A DNA stretch of 42,792 nucleotides. Source: an uncultured Clostridium sp. (GTDB taxonomy: Bacteria > Bacillota > Clostridia > TANB77 > CAG-508). The position numbers and the translations under genes were made by a program. Numbering within the stretch: position 1 is the stretch's first letter; the number at the start of each line of letters is the position of its first letter. The stretch lies in assembly GCA_948471035.1 (NCBI GenBank), contig CAOKRC010000011.1, positions 1-42,792 on the forward strand, read 5' to 3'. The notes under the pieces are model-generated. The model did no database searches. It was not told the origin of the DNA and was given only the letters and a program-made list of their open reading frames with translations. Of this stretch, positions 26,878 through 34,864 are shown one piece after another.

Positions 26878-27507
26878 CTATTTTTTCTTAAAACTTAATT
26901 TGTTTTCTGTTCCATTAAGAATTCTACTAATATTAGTTCTATGATTAAATGCTACAATTAATGCCATAATTACACTAAATATAAAATAATTTCCTGAAAC
27001 TATATAGTAATCTTGTCCTATAAATAATGTTAGTACTGGAAATAAAACAGCTGCAAGTACAGAACCAGCTGATACCATTCTTGTAAGTGCCATTATTACT
27101 AATGCAAATACTAGGCATATTAGTCCTATTTGCCAGTTAATTAATAAAATTAATCCAAGTGATGTTGCAACACCTTTTCCACCTTTAAATCCAAAAAATA
27201 TTGGAAAAGTATGTCCTAGTACTACTGCAATTGAAGCAATTTGCACAAGTAGTGCTTTATCTATATCACTCACTATATTTCCTATTATTATTGATATTAG
27301 AATTGTAACTATTCCTTTTAATATATCACAAAGTAATGTTAATGCTGCTACTTTTTTTCCTGCTGTTCTTAATACATTTGTCGCACCAGCACCTTTACTT
27401 CCTTTTTCTCTTACATCAAAACCTGCCATTTTTTCTGTAAAAATAACTCCAAAACTAATACTTCCTATTGCATATGCAATTATTGCTATTATAATATATG
27501 TTGCCAT
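26878..27507 (-). CDS. plsY: Acyl-phosphate:glycerol-3-phosphate acyltransferase PlsY
   Basis: The product is 209 residues with ATAGGAG before ATG. The integral membrane enzyme has about six helices and makes lysophosphatidate from acyl-phosphate and glycerol 3-phosphate. The three family motifs are GSISFGVIFT near residue 15, GSKGAGATNVLRTAGKK near 36, and HTFPIFFGFKGGKGVATSLG near 104, the last with the catalytic and phosphate-binding residues. Ends in a basic cytoplasmic tail. Clustered with gpsA downstream, which supplies its substrate, and der upstream. Confidence 0.95.
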   Translation of the reverse strand: MATYIIIAIIAYAIGSISFGVIFTEKMAGFDVREKGSKGAGATNVLRTAGKKVAALTLLCDILKGIVTILISIIIGNIVSDIDKALLVQIASIAVVLGHTFPIFFGFKGGKGVATSLGLILLINWQIGLICLVFALVIMALTRMVSAGSVLAAVLFPVLTLFIGQDYYIVSGNYFIFSVIMALIVAFNHRTNISRILNGTENKLSFKKK

Positions 27508-27575
27508 AATACCATCTCCTATATTTATATAATTTACTAATATATTTATTCTATTCAGGTCGACGAGGGCGTCGT

Positions 27576-27680
27576 CCCTACATTATTTGTATTTTTGGTG
27601 TAGGTTGCATTTCATCGGTTCCCTACATTTATTTGCATTTTTTGTGTAGATTGCATTCCATCGAACCCCTACATTATTTA
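27576..27680. repeat. 45-bp tandem repeat, 2.3 units
   Basis: Units at 27576-27620 and 27621-27666, and a partial one at 27667-27680, each begin CCCTACATT and contain TGTAG.TTGCATT.CATCG. A GGTCGACGAGGGCGTCGTCC palindrome sits just before. The last part overlaps the 3' end of the DUF1653 gene. Confidence 0.7.
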
Positions 27681-27919
27681 TTTTTTGATTCTATGTTTTG
27701 TAACTCGAATCTATATTTTTGTTCTACATTTGGATATTTTTCGTGGTCTACTTCGCTTAAGAACATATCATATGGTCTTATATATAATTCTGTATTTCCA
27801 TATAATCCTCTATAAACAACATATTTTTCCTTTGTTTCACTATGGATTGCTATATCCTCTACAATGTAATAATCTCCTTTAAAATGCTTGTATACTCCTT
27901 TTATTTTTAGCTCATTCAT
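27674..27919 (-). CDS. DUF1653 family protein
   Basis: The product is 81 residues with AAAGGAGAG before ATG. The sequence carries the DUF1653 pattern: GVYKHFKGDYYIVEDIAIHSETKEKYVVYRGLYG followed by LYIRPYDMF. These small soluble proteins are widespread in bacteria and their role is unknown. The ATG overlaps the TGA of der (ATGA), so translation is coupled to the GTPase. It is the second gene of the der cluster. Confidence 0.88.
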   Translation of the reverse strand: MNELKIKGVYKHFKGDYYIVEDIAIHSETKEKYVVYRGLYGNTELYIRPYDMFLSEVDHEKYPNVEQKYRFELQNIESKNK

Positions 27920-29245
27920 ACAATTTTCTCTCCTTTTTCTCTTACTATCATTCTAATTGGTGTACCAATTAATCCAAATTCTTTTCTTAAACAGTTTATT
28001 AAATATCTTTCATATGAAAAATGGAATAGTTCTTTGTTATTTACAAACACAACAAATGTTGGTGGTTTTGTAGAACCTTGCGTCATATAATATATTTTTA
28101 ACCTTTTTCCTTTATCTGTTGGTGGTTGTACTATTGCTATTGCTTCATTTAAAACTTGATTTAACATACTTGTTGATACTCTTAAAGCATTTTGGCTTGC
28201 TACTTGGTTAATCATTTCATATAACTTATTTACTCTTTGTCCTGTTTTTGCTGATATGAATATGATTGGTGCATATGTTAAATACGATAGTTTATTATAT
28301 ACATCTTTTTTAAAAGTTTCTATTGTATATGTATCTTTTTCAATTTCGTCCCATTTATTTACTACTAAGATAATACCTTTTCCAGCTTCGTGTGCTTCTC
28401 CTGCAATTTTTGCATCTTGATCTGATACTCCTTCAGTTGCATCTATCATCATTAAGCATACATCTGCTCTTTCTATTGCCAGTAAAGTTCTCATTACACT
28501 AAATTTTTCAATAGACTCATTAACTTTACTTTTTCTTCTTATTCCTGCTGTATCTATAAATACATATTTACCAAATTCATTTTCGAAGTATGAATCAATT
28601 GCATCTCTTGTTGTTCCGGCTCACATCACTAACAATTACTCTTTCTTCTCCTAATATTTTATTTATTAAAGAGGATTTTCCTACATTTGGTTTTCCAATA
28701 AGCGCAACTTTTATTTTTTCATCATCTTCTGTCACTTCATTATTTTCTGGGAAATTATCATAAATTACATCTAAAATATCTCCAATTCCAATTGCGTTTG
28801 TGCTAGATAGTGGATATGGGTCACCCAACCCTAAATTATAAAACTCATATATATCATTTGAGGTTTGTCCATAATTATCTGCTTTGTTGCAAACTAGCAC
28901 AACTGGTTTTCCACTTTTTTTAAGCATTAGTGCAATATCTTTATCCACCTCAGTTACACCTTTTGTTATATCTGTTAAAAATACTATAACATCTGCAAGG
29001 TTTATTGCAATATTTGCTTGGTTTGCAATTTCAGCTGTAATAAAATCGCTTGTTTCAGTTTCAATTCCACCAGTATCTATAACAGTAAAATCTCTTCCAC
29101 GCCAGTTACATTCTGCATATACTCTATCTCTTGTTACCCCTGGCTTATCTTCAACAATAGATAAACGTTTACCTATTATATAATTAAAAAATGTTGATTT
29201 TCCAACATTCGGTCTTCCAACAATAGCCACAGTTGGCTTCGACAT
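27916..29245 (-). CDS. der: Ribosome-assembly GTPase Der (EngA), read through a CGG +1 frameshift
   Basis: About 443 residues. ATG ([18 protein letters not shown]) follows GAGGTG. Two GTPase domains in tandem: first G1 GRPNVGKS, G3 DTGG, G4 NKAD; second G1 GKPNVGKSS starting near residue 186. Codon 210 is CGG (28618-28616) within the second switch I; the zero frame stops five codons later. Skipping C gives [19 protein letters not shown], the invariant G-T-T-R-D motif, then [17 protein letters not shown] and the KH-like C-terminal domain ending KIV. Der is essential for 50S assembly in studied bacteria, so a disrupted gene is unlikely. It overlaps DUF1653 by four bases. Confidence 0.93.
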
Positions 29246-29329
29246 ATTTTTCACCTCTTTTACATTTGTTATTCTATACTATTTATAAAATATAGTCAAT
29301 TATTGTTTAGAAATTTTAATAAAAAACTA

Positions 29330-29352
29330 GCACAGGAATTTATATCCTGTGC
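29330..29352 (-). terminator. Terminator of the 29363 cassette
   Basis: GCACAGGA (29330-29337) pairs with TCCTGTGC (29345-29352). The minus strand then runs into TTTTTT after CTAG. It lies ten bases beyond the stop. Confidence 0.85.
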
Positions 29353-29362
29353 CAGTGGAGGT

Positions 29363-29641
29363 TTACTCCTTAATTTTTAATGGTTTTGCTATCTCCTTGT
29401 AGAACTGCAATTCAGTTCCATTCCGTTTGAAAGTGTATTCATTGTATGTAATAGTCTCGCATACAAATTCAGGAATTTCTTTAAATGCTTCGCAAATTGC
29501 ATTATATAAACCTATTGGTGGCAGGCATTTACTGCTGATAGGTTTACTAACTACTGTCATCACTACTTTCCTGTTTTTCTTAGGAATCAACAAAAATTTC
29601 CAACCATTCTGTGATACTTCATACCGTCTTCTTATTGTCAT
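29363..29641 (-). CDS. Hypothetical basic protein, orphan cassette with CGG codons
   Basis: The product is 92 residues from the ATG (MTIRRRYEV) six bases after AAGGAGG; a longer frame runs to 29677. It is basic with two Cys (KCLPPIG, FVCETI) and an alpha/beta pattern, with no membrane helix. Codons 6 and 73 are CGG and zero-frame reading is continuous; a shift at codon 6 would end it within about 12 residues. GC content and codon choice are higher than in neighbouring genes. A promoter-like TCGACA-17-TATAGA lies upstream and a terminator downstream. Not recognised. Confidence 0.6.
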   Translation of the reverse strand: MTIRRRYEVSQNGWKFLLIPKKNRKVVMTVVSKPISSKCLPPIGLYNAICEAFKEIPEFVCETITYNEYTFKRNGTELQFYKEIAKPLKIKE

Positions 29642-29683
29642 ATTGTTCCTCCTTATGTTACTTTGCTTGATTGCCATCTATAT

Positions 29684-31381
29684 TTATTTTACAACATTAT
29701 GTCGATTTTGGCAAATGTACCATATAAGCATTGTAATTCCAACTAAAGTTGATATATAGGAAACTTTCATTAAAGTAGTTCCCCCATAAGTTATGTTAAT
29801 AGTTCCATTTTCTACATTCATAACTTCTATCATGCAAAATCCATTATTTGATTCTTTTATTTGCAATTTTGAAATATTTCCTTCTTTATCTGTTAATGTT
29901 ACATTATAGCCTAAGTAATATATGTATGGCAATTCAATTGTTATATCGTCTTTTATATTATTTACTTCAAATGTCATTTTTGTTCTGTTTTTATTTTGGT
30001 TTATAATATCTGCTTCTCCAGAAAGTATAATTGCATTATTATCTCTTGTTTTTATATAATCTAGATTTCTATATGCTTTTTGAGGTAAATATTCAAAAGT
30101 TGCACAACCAGCATGAATTCTTAAAGTTTTAAAAGTAACTGGCACTGGTGTTAAATATTTTTCTTCATTAAATGGCTTTTCAGCCATTTGTTTAGTAGAA
30201 TTTACTACAACAAATATATATATTACAAATATTATTGCAAAAAGAGCTTTTCTTTTATCACTCTTTTGAATACACATACTTATTGTAATTCCAGATACTA
30301 TACTTAAGAAAAAACTTGCAAATATCAACATTCTCCATACAAATTGAATCATTCTTAAAAAACTTGGTAAATATTCAAATGGAAATATTGAAAGTGTCAT
30401 TATTAAACTTACTATTCCAAAACTTAAGAATATTTCTATATATGTTTTAACTTTAATATCTATTTTCTTTCTATATACGAATGTAAATATAAGCCCTAAT
30501 ATAATTGGTATTCCTAAATATAAATTTATCCCCCATTTTCTTCCAAATAATAAATCTAATGTTGATAGCTTAGAATTCATTAATGTATCTGCATTAATCA
30601 TTCTTTCTGGAATAAAAACTTCATATATACTTCCAAAATAGTGTTCTAATAATGGTATCCAGTAAAAACTTGTGCATAATAAAATTATTAAAACATTTAT
30701 CAGTACTGTTTTTATTATTCTTTTGTTTATTTTTTTATAGTTTATAATCATATATATTAGGCAAAAAATTGCTGTATATAATGTTAGAACATTATGAGTT
30801 AAAGTTAATCCTATTGCACCAATAGTTAAATAGTACGTTTTTTTGTTTTCTTTAAATAACTCATACATTCCAATAAATATAATAGGTAAAAATGTAAATG
30901 TAGCAAGTTCCGCAACTGCAACTCTATTATATATATCTGTTAAATGGTATGGTGCACTAATATATAAAACCCCAGATATTACGCTTGCTATATGATTTTT
31001 CGATATCTTAAATACTAGTTTATACATATATATTCCACTTATTGCTATTGTGGCAAATACAAATAGTTTTAAGCATATTACAAATGAATTTGTAAATATT
31101 TTAAAAATTAGTGGCAAATATGCAGTTAGCGGGCTATAAAATATATTCCAAGAATAACCAAACCCATTGCAAAATTCTGCCATAATAACAGGAAATAATG
31201 TTCCTTCTTTTAATGAAGAATATGTTCCTATTAATCTACATATGTGTTGAATTCCATCATCAGTAGATATATCCATATATTTTGAACATAATGGCATACA
31301 CACATATATACTAACACAAATTATGATTAAATAACTTATTGTTTTTTTATTTTTAATAAAATCCTTTAATTTTTCTTTCAT
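29684..31381 (-). CDS. Large multispanning membrane protein, GT-C/PTPS-related type
   Basis: The product is 565 residues with about eleven hydrophobic helices and a C-terminal soluble beta-rich domain from about residue 420 (AGCATFEYLPQKAYRNLDYIKTRDNN..) plus a last helix. An early extracytoplasmic loop has DISTDDGIQHICRL, an acidic-His pattern like the catalytic loop of GT-C fold lipid-dependent glycosyltransferases, and the architecture resembles the '6-pyruvoyl-tetrahydropterin synthase-related' membrane family. The likely role is transfer of sugars outside the membrane or envelope assembly, by inference. The ribosome site is weak. Confidence 0.65.
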   Translation of the reverse strand: MKEKLKDFIKNKKTISYLIIICVSIYVCMPLCSKYMDISTDDGIQHICRLIGTYSSLKEGTLFPVIMAEFCNGFGYSWNIFYSPLTAYLPLIFKIFTNSFVICLKLFVFATIAISGIYMYKLVFKISKNHIASVISGVLYISAPYHLTDIYNRVAVAELATFTFLPIIFIGMYELFKENKKTYYLTIGAIGLTLTHNVLTLYTAIFCLIYMIINYKKINKRIIKTVLINVLIILLCTSFYWIPLLEHYFGSIYEVFIPERMINADTLMNSKLSTLDLLFGRKWGINLYLGIPIILGLIFTFVYRKKIDIKVKTYIEIFLSFGIVSLIMTLSIFPFEYLPSFLRMIQFVWRMLIFASFFLSIVSGITISMCIQKSDKRKALFAIIFVIYIFVVVNSTKQMAEKPFNEEKYLTPVPVTFKTLRIHAGCATFEYLPQKAYRNLDYIKTRDNNAIILSGEADIINQNKNRTKMTFEVNNIKDDITIELPYIYYLGYNVTLTDKEGNISKLQIKESNNGFCMIEVMNVENGTINITYGGTTLMKVSYISTLVGITMLIWYICQNRHNVVK

Positions 31382-31426
31382 TCTTTTATGTATCCTTTTT
31401 TGTATTTTTATCTTTGTTATCTATAT

Positions 31427-31580
31427 TAAGAACCCCCAGTCGTGCTTACGCACGACAGCCCCCTTACATAAATGGGCCTTTTCTCTACTGTTTTAGACTA
31501 GCATTGTTAATTTTGAAAAGTAGAGTAAAGCCTCCTTTACTTAAGGGAGGTGACAGCCGAAAGCTGATGGAAGGTTCTTA
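31427..31580. mobile_element. MITE-like element with 8-bp terminal inverted repeats
   Basis: TAAGAACC at 31427-31434 is the reverse complement of GGTTCTTA at 31573-31580. Inside are hairpins (GTCGTGC..GCACGAC; CCTCC..TTAAGGGAGG) and the boxes CCCCCTTACATAAATGGG and GGGAGGTGACAGC, as in short non-coding elements of gut Clostridia. It is GC-richer than its surroundings and contains no coding sequence. Confidence 0.7.
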
Positions 31581-31609
31581 TAGTACTTCTTCTATTTTAT
31601 TACTTAATC

Positions 31610-32104
31610 TTAATAAGTATTCTTACCTTGTAATAAATCATCATTTTTTACCCATTCATCCACATCTACTACTAAATAGTCTCCTCTTTTTTCTCCTCTT
31701 ACAATTAGCTCTTTTATTCCTGCATTAATAATTAACTTTCTACAAGTTTGGCACGAATTTGCACCTGGTTCATATGCACCTGTATCTACTCTTACTCCTA
31801 CTAGATACATTGTAGCTCCTATCATATCTTTTCTAGAAGCACTAAGCATTGCATTTTGTTCTGCATGTACACTTCTACATGCATCATATCCTCCATGGTG
31901 AACCTCTGGAAATTTCTCTTTTTTTGTACAATATCCTAAATCTATGCAGTTTATTCTTCCACGTGGTGCACCTGTATATCCAGTAGAAATAATCTCATCA
32001 TTTTTTACAATAATACATCCAAAATTTTTTCTTAAACAAGTTCCACGTTTAGCAACTGTTTCTGCAATATCAAGATAATAATTTATTTTATCTAATCTTT
32101 CCAT
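31610..32104 (-). CDS. dCMP/cytidine deaminase family protein (ComEB-like)
   Basis: The product is 164 residues from the ATG six bases after GGAGG (MERLDKINYYLDIAETVAKRG); a start at 32116 is possible. The zinc deaminase signature is SVHAEQNAMLSASR near residue 85 (His ligand and catalytic Glu) with C-X2-C ligands in GANSCQTCRKLIINAGI near 128. Extra His/Cys in INCIDLGYCTKKEKFPEVHHGGYDACRSVHAEQ match the ComEB/dCMP deaminase group. It converts dCMP to dUMP for thymidylate synthesis. Confidence 0.9.
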   Translation of the reverse strand: MERLDKINYYLDIAETVAKRGTCLRKNFGCIIVKNDEIISTGYTGAPRGRINCIDLGYCTKKEKFPEVHHGGYDACRSVHAEQNAMLSASRKDMIGATMYLVGVRVDTGAYEPGANSCQTCRKLIINAGIKELIVRGEKRGDYLVVDVDEWVKNDDLLQGKNTY

Positions 32105-32324
32105 AAAAACCTCCATTTCTTATCCTCTTGGTCCTAAAAGCACACATAGTTATAAAAGAAAATCATATTTCTTTCAAACTACCCTACATCTATATCACTA
32201 TACTCTAATTATTTTTGTTATAAAAAACTTAGACCAGATTACAAAAATCCATAAGTTTTTTACTAATTATATCATAGTAATAATATTTTTTTCAATAAAT
32301 TTTAACAAATACTAAAGTCAGCTA

Positions 32325-32353
32325 TTGACAAAACTAAAAAAAATTAGTATACT
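32325..32353 (+). promoter_or_regulatory. Sigma-A promoter for rpmF
   Basis: TTGACA 32325-32330, a 17-base spacer, TATACT 32348-32353, 76 bases upstream of rpmF. The remaining gap 32105-32324 shows only AT-rich DNA. Confidence 0.8.
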
Positions 32354-32429
32354 TTTTAAGTGACTTAAAAAACAGTTAAAAATAATCAAGATATATACAT
32401 ATCAAAAGATTCAAGGGGAGGGAATTAAA

Positions 32430-32621
32430 ATGGCACAACCAAAAAGAAGATGGTCTAAAGCAAGAACAGGATTAAAAAGATCTACTTGGAAATTAGAAAA
32501 ACCAAACTTTGCAGAATGTCCACATTGCCACGAACCAGTTATGCAACATACTGCTTGTTCAAACTGTGGATACTATGATGGAAAAAAAGTTATGGCAGGT
32601 AAAAACGAAGAAAATAATTAA
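32430..32621 (+). CDS. rpmF: 50S ribosomal protein bL32
   Basis: The product is 63 residues with GGGGAGGGA before ATG. The sequence MAQPKRRWSKARTGLKRSTW is the typical L32 start. Two Cys pairs (ECPHCHEP and ACSNCGYYDGKKV) form the zinc ribbon of the C+ type. The protein sits near the exit of the peptide tunnel region of the large subunit. In many Firmicutes rpmF precedes plsX; here it is alone, between its own promoter and terminator. Confidence 0.96.
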   Translation: MAQPKRRWSKARTGLKRSTWKLEKPNFAECPHCHEPVMQHTACSNCGYYDGKKVMAGKNEENN

Positions 32622-32630
32622 TAAAGAAAC

Positions 32631-32652
32631 AACACCCCAGGTGTTGCTTTTT
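32631..32652 (+). terminator. Terminator after rpmF
   Basis: AACACC 32631-32636 pairs with GGTGTT 32640-32645, followed by GCTTTTTTT. Confidence 0.85.
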
Positions 32653-32663
32653 TATATAATAGA

Positions 32664-32702
32664 CACAAAGAAAGCAGGTATAACACCTGCTTATTCTTTG
32701 TG
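32664..32702. terminator. Long hairpin downstream of the 32737 cassette
   Basis: CACAAAG..AGCAGGT pairs with ACCTGCT..CTTTGTG. A CCCCTTTTTT run follows on the plus strand, so it terminates best in that direction. It also caps the 3' end of the minus-strand cassette gene. Confidence 0.7.
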
Positions 32703-32736
32703 CCCCTTTTTTCTTTATGATTACACTGATTTCCTC

Positions 32737-33174
32737 TTAATCCAATCCCTTGTACCTACGGATTGCAGGAATTGCCTGCTTCATCAGGTCTTCAAGATCA
32801 AGGATTTCCATATCCTTTTCACCCATTTCAGCATATTTTTGCATAATGGGCACATAGTTCAAAGTTACAGCAATTGTATGATTTAAACCATACCGTTCTT
32901 TCAACCTGTCTTTGTTAAGAGGTTTCTGCTCGAAAAAGCAATGTAAAAATGCTGCCCATGCGAGCATATCCTGTGAAAGTGCACAAGCCGGCATTACTTT
33001 CACTTCGCCATTTTCATCTGTATAACCTGCCAACCGCTTGGAAATGTTCCTTATTTTGATTTTGGTAAAGATATCCCGTCCAACCTCCTCAAATTTGTCC
33101 AAATCTACCATTTCGCCTCTTTCAGCAAAATCGTACAACAGCTGAGCATCAATACTAATTCCTCTTGTATTCAT
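32737..33174 (-). CDS. Hypothetical protein, orphan cassette with three CGG codons
   Basis: The product is 145 residues, soluble and largely helical, starting MNTRGISIDAQLLYDFAERGE and ending AIRRYKGLD. Conserved-looking parts are the central ACALSQDMLAWAAFLHCFFEQKPLNKDRL segment and YVPIMQKYAEMGEKDMEIL. Codons 33, 47 and 94 are CGG and zero-frame reading is open throughout. Clearly richer in GC (CTG, GCG and CGG codons) than rpmF or pepA around it. The ribosome site is only fair (AAAGGAAATAGG). I do not recognise the family. Probably horizontally acquired. Confidence 0.65.
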   Translation of the reverse strand: MNTRGISIDAQLLYDFAERGEMVDLDKFEEVGRDIFTKIKIRNISKRLAGYTDENGEVKVMPACALSQDMLAWAAFLHCFFEQKPLNKDRLKERYGLNHTIAVTLNYVPIMQKYAEMGEKDMEILDLEDLMKQAIPAIRRYKGLD

Positions 33175-33246
33175 AGTTTTTTACCTATTTCCTTTCATTT
33201 TGTTAATTGTTACCAACTAATAGTTCCAACTTTGGGGCAATATTAC

Positions 33247-33322
33247 GTTGCAATATTTTTGCAACAATAACATTTTATCACTAATTATGTAAAATTACAA
33301 CAGTTTTACATAATTTTTTTAA
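33247..33322. other. Two hairpins in the gap before the M18 peptidase 3' end
   Basis: GTTGCA/TGCAAC (33247-33265) and a 12-bp stem AATTATGTAAAA/TTTTACATAATT (33283-33294 with 33304-33315) followed by T7 on the plus strand. They may be terminator-like or relics of mobile DNA. Confidence 0.45.
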
Positions 33323-33353
33323 TAAAATGTATTGTTTTATATATTTTATTTTC

Positions 33354-33390
33354 ACAATGGAAGCTCCTACAGCTTGAAGGCTAGGCATAT
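33354..33390. mobile_element. Possible IS200/IS605 right-end remnant
   Basis: TGGAAGC followed by a small TCCTA..TAGG hairpin and CATATTCA resembles the conserved right end of IS200/IS605 elements (GGAAGC-hairpin-TTCA). No tnpB is present next to it. Tentative. Confidence 0.3.
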
Positions 33391-33395
33391 TCATT

Positions 33396-34781
33396 TTATT
33401 TCACAAATTCACCATATCCCTTATATGCACAATACACATCAAATTTAGATGTTACTTCATATGGTGCATGCATTGATAACACTGGAACTCCGCAATCTAT
33501 TACATCCATTCCTTTATTGGCTAGTATATATGCAATAGTTCCTCCTCCGCCAACATCTACTCTTCCAAGTTCTGATACTTGATAAGGAATATTGGCATCT
33601 TCAAATATTTTTCTTACATATGCAACATACTCAGCATTCGCATCAGAAGCTCCAGATTTCCCTCTTGCCCCTGTATATTTATTAAGTCCTATTCCATGCC
33701 CTATCATGGCTGCATTATTTTTTTCTGAAACAGAAGCATATATTGGGTCTAAGCCTGCATCAACATCAGCTGATAACATACAAGAATTACAAAATACTTT
33801 TTCTAATGCGTTTGGTGTGTTTTGATTTGTTTTATTTAATAATTCTGCTATGAAATAATCAAACACATGTGATTCCATACCAGTATTTCCCATACTTCCT
33901 ATTTCTTCTTTATCTGACAAAATACATACCGCTGTTTTTTCAGGATTTTCTACATCTAACATCGCACGTACAGATGTGTATGCACAAACACGGTCATCTT
34001 GCCCATAAGCTGCAACCATACTTTTATCAAATCCTAAACTTCTTGCACGAAAAGCTGGAACTATTTCTAATTCAGAACTTACAAAATCTATTTCTTTTAT
34101 TCCATATTTTTCGTTTAATAATGTTAATATATTTAATTTAACTTTTTCTCCAATATCTTTATCTTCTAACGGAATACTCCCTATTAATAAGTTTAAATCT
34201 TCTCCACTAACACCATCTTTTAATTTCTTTTCCATTTGGTCCTGTGCTAGATGTGGTAATAAATCTGTAATTGTAAATATTGGATCACTTTCTTCTTCAC
34301 CAATTGAAACTTCTACTTTTTCTCCATTAGATTTCACAATTACTCCATGAATGCTAAGTGGAATTGTTGTCCATTGGTATTTTTTTATTCCACCATAATA
34401 ATGTGTTTTTAAATACGCAAATCCATTATCTTCATATAAAGGATTTGGTTTTAGATCCAATCTTGGTGAATCTATATGTGCACCTAATACTTTTAATCCT
34501 TTTACTAATTGTTCTTTTCCAATTACAGCTATATACATACTTTTATCTCTATTTATATAATATACTTTATCTCCTGCTACCAATTGTTCTTTCGCATTAA
34601 CATCACAGAATCCATTTTCATCTAGCATTTTTTTAACAAATTTAACTGCTTCTCTTTCTGTTTTTACTTTATTTAAAAAGTAAATATACTCATCCGCAAA
34701 CTTAAAAATTCCCTCTTTACTCTCGCTAGAAATATTTTTCCACCCAGCTTCTTTTTTATTAAATAATTCTTCTTTTTCCAT
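33396..34781 (-). CDS. M18 family aspartyl-type zinc aminopeptidase
   Basis: The product is 461 residues from the ATG (MEKEELFNKKEAGW) seven bases after AAAGGAGG; a longer frame to 34823 exists but lacks a site. Metal ligands of M18/M42 clan peptidases are seen in VLGAHIDSPRLDLKPNPLYE (His and Asp), YGQDDRVCAYTS, LSDKEEIGSMG (Glu pair) and a C-terminal VLSMHAPYEVTSKFD (His). The enzyme forms large dodecamers in known members and trims N-terminal residues from peptides. Full length for the family and cytoplasmic. Confidence 0.92.
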   Translation of the reverse strand: MEKEELFNKKEAGWKNISSESKEGIFKFADEYIYFLNKVKTEREAVKFVKKMLDENGFCDVNAKEQLVAGDKVYYINRDKSMYIAVIGKEQLVKGLKVLGAHIDSPRLDLKPNPLYEDNGFAYLKTHYYGGIKKYQWTTIPLSIHGVIVKSNGEKVEVSIGEEESDPIFTITDLLPHLAQDQMEKKLKDGVSGEDLNLLIGSIPLEDKDIGEKVKLNILTLLNEKYGIKEIDFVSSELEIVPAFRARSLGFDKSMVAAYGQDDRVCAYTSVRAMLDVENPEKTAVCILSDKEEIGSMGNTGMESHVFDYFIAELLNKTNQNTPNALEKVFCNSCMLSADVDAGLDPIYASVSEKNNAAMIGHGIGLNKYTGARGKSGASDANAEYVAYVRKIFEDANIPYQVSELGRVDVGGGGTIAYILANKGMDVIDCGVPVLSMHAPYEVTSKFDVYCAYKGYGEFVK

Positions 34782-34828
34782 TAAAATTTCCTCCTTTGAT
34801 TTTTTACATACTCTTTTATTCAAATTTT

Positions 34829-34852
34829 GCAGACACTAGGTCTGCCCATACA
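34829..34852. repeat. Small palindrome GCAGAC..GTCTGC followed by CCCATACA
   Basis: Six-base arms 34829-34834 and 34840-34845. Similar to the other GGACA..TGTCC/CCCTACA-type extragenic repeats at 26779 and 27569. Lies just after the ychF stop on the minus strand. Confidence 0.45.
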
Positions 34853-34864
34853 TAACCTAATTTA

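Noticed and set aside
26660..27680. CRISPR array in the repeat-containing gaps around plsY
   Set aside because: Repeats are two or three imperfect units with no regular unique spacers, and no cas genes are present.
15000..28618. CGG reassigned to another amino acid
   Set aside because: A sense reassignment would not change the frame; at eight of the sites the downstream protein is in the +1 frame and zero-frame stops follow shortly.
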